Shown one piece after another: positions 16,599 to 25,560 of a DNA stretch of 25,874 nucleotides. The number at the start of each line of letters is the position of its first letter. Within the stretch, counting starts at the first letter, position 1. The position numbers and the translations under genes were made by a program. The stretch spans positions 1 through 25,874 of the forward strand of contig JAJZAR010000008.1 of the NCBI GenBank assembly GCA_021799315.1, in the 5' to 3' direction. Below the pieces are notes generated by a model. The model was given only the letters and a program-made list of their open reading frames with translations, was not told where the DNA came from and did no database searches. Origin of the DNA: Thermoplasmata archaeon (GTDB lineage: Archaea > Thermoplasmatota > Thermoplasmata > Thermoplasmatales > Thermoplasmataceae).

Positions 16599-19500
16599 TT
16601 CTTTCTCCTCCCTCTTAGCGATATTGTTGCGAGACCGCCTATTACAGCCACTGCTATTATTAAAAGTCCATATTCAATGGGAAGGAAAGGATTTTCCACA
16701 TAATTGCTTATTATTCCTACACCAACTGGATGCCCGGTGACCAACGGAGCTCCTTGCGGAGTAAAGGTATAATTCTCCCATGTAAAATTATTATCATTAC
16801 GGAGAGACGTTCTTATTTCCACAGGTATATTCTTATCGGCTGCTGCAGCTGTAACTGGCCTCAAAATAACTTCCACAGTTTTAGCCTGGGAATAGTTGAG
16901 CGTTATGTTTGTTATTTCATGCCCATTGAACAACAAAGCAGCATTCCAATGAAGTGAGGAGTTTAGAATCTGAGCATTGAAAACTTTCAGTGAAACGGTT
17001 TCGTTTACGTTTCCCGTGTTTGTCAACTTCAGATAATAGGTCGCATTGCCGTTAACATATGTAGGTACAGGATATCTTGAACTGAGAGAGTATGCTTTCA
17101 TTTCAGTAATGTTTATGGTTGCATAGAGTGTTTCGTGCCCGCCAGTGTAGCTAACATCAATTGGAATCTTGTTAACGCCTGCCTTCACCAGCTGAGTGTT
17201 GTTGACAGTCATATTTGTGCTGAATGTTCCATTAATAGGTATATTTGAAAACCTCGAAGTTGAGAAGACTTCTTTCCATGCAGAAGAACCTGAACTTAAG
17301 GTGAAACTCTCATTGCTGTTCAGGTGGTTTAATACAGTTATTCTGTAAGTGGTGGAACCAAATTCGTTAACTGTTGAAACTATATTCTGCTTTATTGAGA
17401 GATTGCCTATGAGGATCTTTTGTAAATTTAATTGAACATTTTTGTTAACATATGTTGTTGTGGTAACGGAACTGCTATACGCATAATATGTACTGAATCC
17501 ATTTACAGTAGTGCTTGATGACAAATAAGCAGAGAATGTGAAATTGCCCACTGGCAAGATGATGGAATTACCATTTGAAGCCACTTTTAGAAGAGCGTTG
17601 TCCCTGGTAATATTAACCATAAGACTAGAAGATTTCCCAGATACTGTCGTTGCTATAGTTATGGAATGAGCTGAGACCACTGTCATATTTTGATGGGCCG
17701 TCATTTGATATGGACTGATATGAAGTGTGCCAACCTGCGCCATCATACTCTGGCTAGAGTATGCATAATATGTGTAATTACCCTTCATTACGTGAAGGTA
17801 AAAATTCCCATTCGCATTTGTAACGTTGGAGTAGACAATATTACCATCATGGAATAGTTCCACATTGAAAGCTGCATTAGATAGCCCCATCTTATTTGAT
17901 ACAGAACCCATTAAAGTGGTTAGATACGTATGATTTGTCAATGCTAAAGTGATACGCTCAGAAGAGGTGAGCGTTATACTTTCGTGACCTGTAATTAAAA
18001 ACTGTGCGGTGCTGTTAGATAAATAATCCATCGCTGAGACCTCATATGAACCCTGCGGAAGAAGGATTGAACTTGATGTTGTGGAAATGTTAAGTCCATT
18101 GAAATTAAGGTAAAATGTATTGCTGCCTTTCATGGTATTAGAAATAGTAAGCTCATAGGATGGCTCGAGAACTGCAGTCAGGGTGTAGTTTTGATTTATA
18201 TAAACATGTTGAATGGATGTCAATGAACCGTATACAGAGTAAACAGTATAGTTTCCTGGAACTAAGTATCCCGTATAATGTATCAACGTTCCATTTGGAT
18301 AAAAGAACTGGGCGCTTTTAGCGTTGCTTACTGAGAGTGAAACCAATGAATGATAGTACAGGACCACTGAGGATGTTGAACTGGAAATATGCATAAGTGG
18401 TGTATAACTCTGAAGAAGCATGTTTCCTCCGGACGCTACTACAACATAACTTCCCTGTGCCAGGCTCAGATTAGCATACCCGTTTACTATGTTAGCCCCA
18501 TAATGCCCGACACCATAGAAGGATACTTTCCCATTCAGCGGTGCACTTAGGGTTTTCGGCATGAATTTTACGCTTACACTATGTGAAGTTATAACGATCG
18601 GTACAGTGCTATCTGCTGCAACGTTGTCCAATTTAGCATAACTTCCATGTGCATACGCAAACATAGATACTCCGGATATGGTTGATGAGGGAAGATAAAC
18701 CTGCGCATAACCCGCGGCAATTTGAGAGAACTCATACGGTGAATTTGAAAGGTTGAAAAATGCAACTCCAGAATTAATCTGAGAATTAGCATTGAAATCT
18801 GATGCTATGCTTGGGTTATATACACCAACTTGAACAACCTTTGAACTGTAAATTTGTAAGTAAACATTTCCCAGGGTGTTTACAGATTGTGTTGTAGAAC
18901 CAAAATAATTAGCCCCACTCTTGGAAAGTTCGGCGATGAATGTGTAAGTATCCCCAGTTGGTAGATGGAGAGTCAAATTAGAAGTGCTGGTTGCCTCAGT
19001 AAATATGACATTGTGCCCTACCATCGCTCCCACCTCACCTGAATAGTCTCCTATCTTCACGGAGTTAAACATAATAGTTGTGTTCACGACTTTCATCGCG
19101 TTGAGAGTTAGATCAGTATTGGAGTTAATATTGAGTGAAGTGAATACGCCTAACCCAGATTGACTGTCATAAATAGTGTAAAACCCAGTTGGCAATATTC
19201 CACTGAATTTATTATCTCCGGTTTGCGTGAGATTATATTTGGAAGCCAGATTTCCATTTCTGTAAAGAGCCAAATCACTAACGTTTGGGAAGTTTTGGAC
19301 TGTAATGTTGACATAATTTCCGGATGTAAGATTTAAACTCACAGTGTTTGTAGTGTTCAAACCGGTAAGATTCAACCTTTTAGATTCTGAAACAAGTTGG
19401 CCTGAAACAGCTTTGAATTTGTAGTTGCCCGAATTTAAATATTGAGTTATTGTAGAATTGGAGTTTGTAGTTTGAGATTTGCCATTAACAGTTACGACCG

Positions 19501-22500
19501 CCCCATCCACAGATTTACCATAAGCATCCACCTTAATTATCACCTTGTTGAGCGAGACACCTATATTTTCCTGTTTGAATGAATTGTTTGCTATCTGAAC
19601 TGTGTTTATATTACTGTACGTTGCTGAGGGAGTTTCCACCGATATGGAGTAAACTCCTAAGGGCAAGTTATTCAATGTGTAATTTCCATTGTTTATAGAT
19701 TGGTTATACTCTACATCCGTTGTTTGATTTGTGAATGTTACAGTTCCTGACTTCACAACTGAAGAGCTTGCTCCATTAATTACGACACTACCATAAACAC
19801 TGGTGTTTGCTACCTTAAGATTTTCCTGGAAATAGTAATTTGGCAGACCTGTTGTCATGTTAATGCCAGATGTTTCCCTTAGAGCCTTTGTCTGACTTAC
19901 AAATATGTGCTTCCCATAGAGATAATTGGCACCTGTGAGGTATTCCTTGTTCAATTTGCCATAAGAAAATACTATAGTGTCATTTCCGGGTAACCCTGTC
20001 AGGTTGTAATAACCGTTCTTATTGGTTAACACTGTCTGATGAGGAATTTTGTACTGGTCATATACAGTTACTCTAACACCAGATACTGGGAGTCCATTTG
20101 GAGTAATTACCTGACCAGATATTACTGCACCTGGGAAGTATCTTAAGATTGGATCAGAGGAGGTTATAATGGAAGATAGTTGAGGGAAAATCAATGCCAC
20201 ACCCTTTCCTTCCTTTTGAAGTGTATAAGCTTCCTTCAAAGGCAGTATTTTGAAAGCGCTGGGGTGAGCACTGTAATTGGTATAGGGATTGTATGGTACG
20301 CCTTCATAACATATTTCGAAATTGCTCATATTAAAAGCTGGTTCCATGGTGTACTGCGAGGATCCATAATCCAAACCGGGAAGGCCGTTCGTCTGACCTG
20401 CTGCTGAAGGTGGTAAGCCAATCATGGCCTTATATATTGTAGTGTTGTAAAATGCGGGTGTGTAAACCAGTTGATAACCTGTTGGAACTGCTGTTGACGG
20501 TGTTTGATTCAGAGGATAGGTACCTGTGGTTGTTTGAACATAGATCTGATAGTAATTGTAAGGTACCACGGCACCGGTATTTGAAACATAGGACGGAGTG
20601 TCAGTAAGGTATGCTGGAGCATAAAATGTTCCTGTATCAAGGCCAGAGAGCGGGAAGAGTGTATGATCCACCTGTATGTACTGTATGCTATAACCGGTCG
20701 CATGCTGAACTGATTGATATAAATCTACAAGGTCTGTCAGAGTCAATTTAGATGCCAGTTGACCTTTTACCAAGGCATAATAGGCATTTGCACTCGTTAT
20801 TGAAGGGCTGAATGAACCGTATACTGAACTGTTATCCATTATCCATTGCTTATAGTTCAGTGGATTTTTGTAAATGTCTTTCATAAGAACAAGATCATTG
20901 CTGGTAAGATATTGAGAAAGAGCAGCTTTCATTGCCGGTGAATACGATCCACTGTTATTCAGAAAGTTTTCCTGCATCAATCTGCTTATGAATAGGGAAA
21001 CTATCTGTGATTCGTTTGTGGACAACAGTATCTGACCGGCTATCTGATAAGCTTGCTGGAAATCGTCTGCTACTGTAGGATGTTTGCCCTGGCACAACTC
21101 CTGGAATCCATAATCCCACCAATTCACATAAGCAGGTTTATTGGCGAGAGATTCGTTTGCTTGCTGAGTGGCTAACCAATTCAATGACATGGAGAGCGGA
21201 GAAGAATCGTTTACGATCTGTGAGCCTGTAGTCCCAAAATAAGTACTTACATTTGCTTGATATGTAGCTGGTCTTGCAAAGGCAGGTAATGAACTGTAAA
21301 CCTCATGATTTACACTTGGAGCACTGTTCGCAGGTACGGAAGTTCCTATAACTGCCAGACCTGATGGAATAAGTATGCCAAAGACCACTACGATTACAAA
21401 GATGGCCTGAATCCAGTTCAAGTTCCCCTTTATACCAGCCCTCTTTCTGAAAGCTTTTTTTGTTCTGGTATCGTCCTTTACGCCGGAAATTTTTACCATT
21501 CTCGCGAACTCGTAGAGCATCAATCCTCCAAGAATTGCATATGCAGGAGAAGCAGTTATGTTAAATCTTGCAGCTTCGAAGCTCATGTATATAGACACAA
21601 TTGAGAAAACTAACAGGAAGAAATATGATTCTTTCCTCTCCTTTGCATATCTGTAGACTGCAACACAGATTCCACCAAGTCCGAGAACGAATTGTGCCAC
21701 ACCAAATCCTGAAATATATTGACCCAGAGCTGGTGCTTGCGCCTCAGCTATGGTTGAATAGAGACGACTCTTTATGAAATACCCATCTCCAGTTATTATA
21801 TCAGTAAACATATGATGATCAACAACTGAGAGGGCACCCACGAACGCAGAAACCAGTATTATGATCAAGGGCATGGATATAATCCATGGCTTTCTACCAA
21901 GAATACTGATGATGAGACCTAGGAAAATAATCCCAATACCAATTACCAAAGGAGCAATAAACCAAGCCGCTGGGTCATTATTAGCTCCGTAATAATAGTA
22001 CGCACCCATGGCAAAGGATATTGCCACAAATAAAGTTGTTATGAACACTATGTATCCAGTGTTTCTTGACAGTACAAGGTTCAAGATGAACTGAACGATT
22101 ACATATATGGCAAGAATTGCCAGAATATAAGCATGCCCCTGCCATGAAAGCATAAGGGCACCATAAGAAGCTCCAGCAAATAATGCATAAAACACGGATT
22201 TCTGGTTATTTTTAAAATATTGCATTATACTTGAACCATATGATCTGAAATTCATCAAACTTCCCTGAATTATCCTATCTTTTCCAGCAAATTTTACAGA
22301 TCTTTCAAAGAAGTAAATCGCAAAAAATGCAAAAATAAGTTCTGGTGTATGCATTCTTCCATCTGATAGAATACCAGATGTTAGATTACTTGGCATCATG
22401 GTATACAGAACTGCACCCAGCATTCCAGCTTTCCGTCCAACTACGCTTTTTCCCAGAAGATAAACTGGAATGATTAGCAAAGCTCCAAATACTGCATCAA

Positions 22501-22870
22501 ATTCCATGAAGATGAAATATGCTGCATGCAATGCTCCGCCAAGAATTGGAGCTGTTATTTCAGCTATAAAAGCGATCATCCAGTGGAAGAAAAGAGGTCT
22601 TGGATCGCCTGAAGAAATAGGATAATTTAGTCCTGCGGTATGCAGAAGCGATACATGGTGCGTTATTATATATGATATGACATACCAATTGAAGTATGGG
22701 TCACTGCCTCCGGAAAAATTTAGATTTCCATTGGTGAATGATGGTCCCCACATAAAATAGTTTGATAGGAACAGGTAGAGCGCCACCAGCATTGTTATTC
22801 CGGCAAACTCCCAGTTCCTACTGAACCATTTCTTTAGCTTGTAAATAGACTGATTATCTTGGAGTTCCAT
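16595..22870 (-). CDS. aglB: Giant AglB/Stt3 oligosaccharyltransferase with surface-repeat ectodomain
   Basis: AglB moves a lipid-linked glycan onto Asn of N-x-S/T sequons at the outer face of the membrane. Residues 1-510 form the multi-spanning catalytic part, with D57 in GGSDPYFN (first acidic motif), SDGRMHTPE (169-177, second acidic region), the TIxE motif (TIAE, 373-376) and R435 in EAARFNITASPAYA. The soluble catalytic domain carries WWDYG (584-588). Family members are usually about 600-1000 residues; this one has 2091. The extra part (about 917-2060) starts with a carboxypeptidase-regulatory-like beta domain (ISGQVITPNGLPVSGVRVTV), continues as about ten beta-sandwich-like units each with a G-x-Y-type turn, and ends with an anchor helix (2068-2085) and RGRRKK. 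It holds about 40 sequons and I see no cysteine. The start is preceded by TATA-like TTTTAATAG (about 22906-22914). Confidence 0.9.
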   Translation of the reverse strand: MELQDNQSIYKLKKWFSRNWEFAGITMLVALYLFLSNYFMWGPSFTNGNLNFSGGSDPYFNWYVISYIITHHVSLLHTAGLNYPISSGDPRPLFFHWMIAFIAEITAPILGGALHAAYFIFMEFDAVFGALLIIPVYLLGKSVVGRKAGMLGAVLYTMMPSNLTSGILSDGRMHTPELIFAFFAIYFFERSVKFAGKDRIIQGSLMNFRSYGSSIMQYFKNNQKSVFYALFAGASYGALMLSWQGHAYILAILAIYVIVQFILNLVLSRNTGYIVFITTLFVAISFAMGAYYYYGANNDPAAWFIAPLVIGIGIIFLGLIISILGRKPWIISMPLIIILVSAFVGALSVVDHHMFTDIITGDGYFIKSRLYSTIAEAQAPALGQYISGFGVAQFVLGLGGICVAVYRYAKERKESYFFLLVFSIVSIYMSFEAARFNITASPAYAILGGLMLYEFARMVKISGVKDDTRTKKAFRKRAGIKGNLNWIQAIFVIVVVFGILIPSGLAVIGTSVPANSAPSVNHEVYSSLPAFARPATYQANVSTYFGTTGSQIVNDSSPLSMSLNWLATQQANESLANKPAYVNWWDYGFQELCQGKHPTVADDFQQAYQIAGQILLSTNESQIVSLFISRLMQENFLNNSGSYSPAMKAALSQYLTSNDLVLMKDIYKNPLNYKQWIMDNSSVYGSFSPSITSANAYYALVKGQLASKLTLTDLVDLYQSVQHATGYSIQYIQVDHTLFPLSGLDTGTFYAPAYLTDTPSYVSNTGAVVPYNYYQIYVQTTTGTYPLNQTPSTAVPTGYQLVYTPAFYNTTIYKAMIGLPPSAAGQTNGLPGLDYGSSQYTMEPAFNMSNFEICYEGVPYNPYTNYSAHPSAFKILPLKEAYTLQKEGKGVALIFPQLSSIITSSDPILRYFPGAVISGQVITPNGLPVSGVRVTVYDQYKIPHQTVLTNKNGYYNLTGLPGNDTIVFSYGKLNKEYLTGANYLYGKHIFVSQTKALRETSGINMTTGLPNYYFQENLKVANTSVYGSVVINGASSSVVKSGTVTFTNQTTDVEYNQSINNGNYTLNNLPLGVYSISVETPSATYSNINTVQIANNSFKQENIGVSLNKVIIKVDAYGKSVDGAVVTVNGKSQTTNSNSTITQYLNSGNYKFKAVSGQLVSESKRLNLTGLNTTNTVSLNLTSGNYVNITVQNFPNVSDLALYRNGNLASKYNLTQTGDNKFSGILPTGFYTIYDSQSGLGVFTSLNINSNTDLTLNAMKVVNTTIMFNSVKIGDYSGEVGAMVGHNVIFTEATSTSNLTLHLPTGDTYTFIAELSKSGANYFGSTTQSVNTLGNVYLQIYSSKVVQVGVYNPSIASDFNANSQINSGVAFFNLSNSPYEFSQIAAGYAQVYLPSSTISGVSMFAYAHGSYAKLDNVAADSTVPIVITSHSVSVKFMPKTLSAPLNGKVSFYGVGHYGANIVNGYANLSLAQGSYVVVASGGNMLLQSYTPLMHISSSTSSVVLYYHSLVSLSVSNAKSAQFFYPNGTLIHYTGYLVPGNYTVYSVYGSLTSIQHVYINQNYTLTAVLEPSYELTISNTMKGSNTFYLNFNGLNISTTSSSILLPQGSYEVSAMDYLSNSTAQFLITGHESITLTSSERITLALTNHTYLTTLMGSVSNKMGLSNAAFNVELFHDGNIVYSNVTNANGNFYLHVMKGNYTYYAYSSQSMMAQVGTLHISPYQMTAHQNMTVVSAHSITIATTVSGKSSSLMVNITRDNALLKVASNGNSIILPVGNFTFSAYLSSSTTVNGFSTYYAYSSSVTTTTYVNKNVQLNLQKILIGNLSIKQNIVSTVNEFGSTTYRITVLNHLNSNESFTLSSGSSAWKEVFSTSRFSNIPINGTFSTNMTVNNTQLVKAGVNKIPIDVSYTGGHETLYATINITEMKAYSLSSRYPVPTYVNGNATYYLKLTNTGNVNETVSLKVFNAQILNSSLHWNAALLFNGHEITNITLNYSQAKTVEVILRPVTAAAADKNIPVEIRTSLRNDNNFTWENYTFTPQGAPLVTGHPVGVGIISNYVENPFLPIEYGLLIIAVAVIGGLATISLRGRRKK

Positions 22871-22905
22871 TTTTTTACTACCGAAAACGCTAATACAATC
22901 GAACT

Positions 22906-22914
22906 ATTAAAACG
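22906..22914 (-). promoter_or_regulatory. Probable promoter of aglB and its partner gene
   Basis: On the minus strand GTTTTAATAG is centred about 40 bases before the aglB ATG; initiation would leave a leader of about 15 bases. A weak GGTAG element precedes the ATG. Confidence 0.35.
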
Positions 22915-22991
22915 TTTAATAAAAGAGACCAAGTCATTTCTTCGGTAATTTCAATAAGTTAAAGACCTTATTCTATTCCGACATTTATATG

Positions 22992-23005
22992 GTATACATG
23001 TATAC
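22992..23005. promoter_or_regulatory. Perfect 14-base palindrome next to a plus-strand TATA box
   Basis: GTATACATGTATAC is a perfect palindrome located in the 209-base gap between aglB and pheT. A TATA-like TTTATAT (22984-22990) lies directly before it on the plus strand, 28 bases from an ATG at 23012. The arrangement looks like a promoter with an operator between TATA and start. The only plus-strand frame behind it is 38 codons long and antisense to the pheT end, so what is controlled is unclear; aglB itself starts 120 bases away on the other strand. Confidence 0.35.
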
Positions 23006-23064
23006 GAGAAAATGGTGCCGCATGGATTCAGTTATATTGTGGATCCAAAGACTGTGGTGATGAT

Positions 23065-23125
23065 GCTTACACTCCTATCCTATACGCCTATGGAAAATTC
23101 TAGATATGAAACTGGCAGTGTAAGC
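23065..23125. repeat. Nine-base inverted repeat around the pheT stop
   Basis: GCTTACACT (23065-23073) and AGTGTAAGC (23117-23125) are perfect reverse complements separated by 43 bases; the second arm is inside the last codons of pheT and the first lies just past the stop. It may act in transcript ending or stability of pheT mRNA, or be chance. Confidence 0.3.
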
Positions 23126-24663
23126 TGATGTTCAGTTATTTCCTTGGGGCTCACTTCACCAATTATTCCTTTGGTGATAAGACTATTCGTATGGAACTTT
23201 GCACACCGTCCCTCTATGAAATGCGTATCTCTCTCCGATTTTACTTCTGCGATTTCCATTCCCGTAGATTTTATTATCAGGTCAAGAACGCCTTTAATTT
23301 CACTGTAAGATGCCTCAGGACCACAGCTTATGCAAGCCACCCGTGTTTCCTGAGTACCATTGTTTATGATCTCTCCAATTTCGAAAAGCCTCTGTGGATA
23401 AGAAGCCGATCGATTCAACTCTAGAAAGTTTATTAACCCATGCCAGAGGGTATCTCTTATAGTGGAAAAATCCTCACTTTTCGGATTTATGATCTTTATT
23501 TGATCAGCATTGAAACTTTCTTTAGAAAGAATAAAACTCTTAATCTCCTGGAAATTAGCTGAAGCAAGTAAATATCTAAAATTGTTTTCCAACTCCCGCG
23601 AAGGAGAAGGAGAACCGGTGATGGTGGACTGCATGACCCTTTCGGTTATGTTTGAAAACCCGTATGATTTGAGATAATCTTCTATGACATCCACCTCACC
23701 CATCACATCAATCCTTTCGAAGGGCACCTTGAACCTGAGAGTTTTTTCTTTCATCAGATCAGAAAAAGTGTAACCCATTCTTCCCAGGGTTTTCTTTATG
23801 GAATCCATTTCAAAATTTTTAATACCCGATAATTTTTCAAGGTTGTTAACGTCCATTGTTACATAATCTACATAACTCTCAACGATTGAAGGTTTTACAG
23901 TTTTTGTGCTGGCTATGCCTATATCAATTCCCTTGCTTAAGAAATATCCCATAAGAAGTTTGCACGCCAATTTCAAAGATTGCTCAGATGTTGCAGTTAT
24001 ATCCACAAGATATCTTGATGTTGCATTATCAACTCTGGTTCGGAAAGAATTGAACATGGGTGGAACAGATATGATCCCTTCCTTATCCTGCAATATAATT
24101 ATATTAGAATTATGGTTGTCCCCATATTTTTTCCCTTTTTCATGCTCGGACATCAATTGTGAGAGAGTACCTTCGATCCCATCAAATGCTTTGAACGAGG
24201 TATTTCCATTTCCCTGCGCATAAGATATTGGTCCATTAACTTTATTGGCATCATGAACACCAACCGCAAATTTCTTTCTCTGTTTCCCCACCGTTTCAGA
24301 CAATTTATCCGCATAATCGAGAAAATCCGTTCGGAGGATATTTACAATCGAATCGGGAATTGGTGATTCTGTTCTAAACAATGCCAGATACGGTCTTGAC
24401 TTGACAATCTCTTCGTTTATGATCATATCCAAGTCTCCGATGTTCCCATTTCTGATGTTTTTAAAGTGGTATTTAGACATGGCATTGTGAATACTCAACA
24501 GAGAGTACAGATCCGGCCGATCTGGATTCAACTCTATCTTTATTTCCCTGTCATCTTTTTCAAACGTAAAACCTATGACTCTTGAAAACTCCTGAATTTT
24601 AATTTCCCATTCCTTACCAAACAGCGCCTCAACATCTGACCTTTTATTCCTTATGACTACCAT
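23080..24663 (-). CDS. pheT: Phenylalanyl-tRNA synthetase beta subunit
   Basis: PheT is the beta subunit of the heterotetrameric phenylalanyl-tRNA synthetase; it carries the editing (B3/B4) domain and helps tRNA binding, while PheS (not in this window) carries the active site. The 527 residues match the archaeal/eukaryotic form (about 540-560). Signature stretches are IELNPDRPDLYSLLSIHNAM in the N-terminal part, an editing-domain region (KKFAVGVHDANKVNGPISYA), the B5-type helical region around NNLEKLSGIKNFEMDSIKKT, and MGEVDVIEDYLKSYGFSNIT before the catalytic-like module. The start lies five bases after the stop of the RHH gene, with a weak AGGG upstream, so the two genes form an operon. The 3' end overlaps one arm of a 9-base inverted repeat (23065-23073 and 23117-23125). 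Confidence 0.95.
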   Translation of the reverse strand: MVVIRNKRSDVEALFGKEWEIKIQEFSRVIGFTFEKDDREIKIELNPDRPDLYSLLSIHNAMSKYHFKNIRNGNIGDLDMIINEEIVKSRPYLALFRTESPIPDSIVNILRTDFLDYADKLSETVGKQRKKFAVGVHDANKVNGPISYAQGNGNTSFKAFDGIEGTLSQLMSEHEKGKKYGDNHNSNIIILQDKEGIISVPPMFNSFRTRVDNATSRYLVDITATSEQSLKLACKLLMGYFLSKGIDIGIASTKTVKPSIVESYVDYVTMDVNNLEKLSGIKNFEMDSIKKTLGRMGYTFSDLMKEKTLRFKVPFERIDVMGEVDVIEDYLKSYGFSNITERVMQSTITGSPSPSRELENNFRYLLASANFQEIKSFILSKESFNADQIKIINPKSEDFSTIRDTLWHGLINFLELNRSASYPQRLFEIGEIINNGTQETRVACISCGPEASYSEIKGVLDLIIKSTGMEIAEVKSERDTHFIEGRCAKFHTNSLITKGIIGEVSPKEITEHQLTLPVSYLEFSIGV

Positions 24664-24668
24664 TTGCC

Positions 24669-24995
24669 CTATTCCTCATCTTTTCCTTTCATCTGGTCAT
24701 TGGTTGAATTCACCTTTTTTGCGGTGTATTCTTTCAAAACACTTCTAATAAGATCATCTATAGAGATGGCTTCTCCCTTTTCAATAATCTCGTTAAGATC
24801 ACTTACCATCTTTTTGGTCAATTGTACCTCAACTCTCTTACTTAACCCCGTGTCAAGATATTTATCAATAAACTCTCTTAGCGCCATTCGTATTATTTCC
24901 GAAATGCTTTCAAAATTATGTTTATCCATGATTGATTCCATATTAATCATATCTGACTCGGATAATCTTATAGTTATTCTGTAAGGTACTGACAT
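24669..24995 (-). CDS. Tandem ribbon-helix-helix DNA-binding protein
   Basis: The 108-residue product contains two consecutive ribbon-helix-helix units. Unit 1 (about 6-48) has the strand RITIRL, helix SESDMINMESIMDKH and helix SISEIIRMALREFIDKYL. Unit 2 (about 54-95) has the strand VEVQLT, helix KKMVSDLNEIIEKG and helix SIDDLIRSVLKEYTAKKV. RHH proteins normally dimerise to build one DNA-binding ribbon pair, so one chain here could make the whole binding unit or bridge two sites. The tail is acidic and charged. GAGGAG at 25003-25008 fixes the ATG at 24995. It is the first gene of an operon with pheT. Its target is not evident; autoregulation of the pheT operon is a plausible guess. Confidence 0.85.
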   Translation of the reverse strand: MSVPYRITIRLSESDMINMESIMDKHNFESISEIIRMALREFIDKYLDTGLSKRVEVQLTKKMVSDLNEIIEKGEAISIDDLIRSVLKEYTAKKVNSTNDQMKGKDEE

Positions 24996-25033
24996 TGATC
25001 TGCTCCTCTAATTGATCTCGCTAAGGACTATTA

Positions 25034-25042
25034 CAATATAAA
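25034..25042 (-). promoter_or_regulatory. Probable promoter of the RHH-pheT operon
   Basis: TTTATATTG on the minus strand lies about 40-47 bases before the RHH start. Initiation about 25 bases downstream leaves a leader that includes the GAGGAG ribosome-binding site, so this transcript is probably not leaderless, unlike others here. Confidence 0.45.
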
Positions 25043-25560
25043 TTTTTGTTCTATAAACAGCAAGAGTTTTGCACAGATATCAGCTTCAGTAGATAGTTGA
25101 GTAATGAACTAGTTATGAACACTCAAATTTCATGACCTGTCTTGGAGCTTCCGCTAAAACTAACTCGGCTTTGTTTGACAATGGCCTTTAAAAAGTTGTA
25201 TCAACGTTTCGGAGTGAGCTACGCATAACTTGTAAATTTTCATTAGTTAGCCTTTTCCATATCTTAGAACAAAGTATCAGTTTCCGTTATAGATCTGTTT
25301 GTAGTTATTAGTGCTAATTACTTTCAGCTAAATTAGGAAGATAACCCATTCATAATTACAGAGATAGAAGTGAAAACTGAAGTCATTCCAGTAACTCTCA
25401 ATTGTGTATCAACACAACTAGTTTACGATCTGGTGAATTTTATATAACTTTTATCTTAAATTGCTACAGTTTTAATCAAAAAACTTTCGACTTTTTAGCT
25501 TTCAAAACTACAAAATACTTTTATGACAGTAACGTCTACTTGATTAGGGTAGATGAAAAA
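25043..25560. other. Gene-free divergent intergenic stretch
   Basis: About 520 bases between the RHH-pheT operon and the radical SAM gene. No frame on either strand stays open long enough, or reads protein-like enough, for me to call a gene or a clear remnant. TATA-like elements for the rightward gene occur at about 25438-25447 (TTTTATATAA) and 25519-25524 (TTTTAT). Confidence 0.5.

Noticed and set aside
23054..23130. GTGATGATG ... CTGATG as a C/D box guide RNA
   Set aside because: A C-like box and a late CTGA are present, but D' and C' boxes at the usual spacing are not evident, and most of the segment is the pheT 3' end.
25060..25320. Possible decayed frame on the minus strand (RKLILCSKIWKRLTNEN..., AELVLAEAPRQVMKFECS)
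   Set aside because: Open stretches are only about 30 codons each, and no piece resembles a family I know; chance cannot be excluded.
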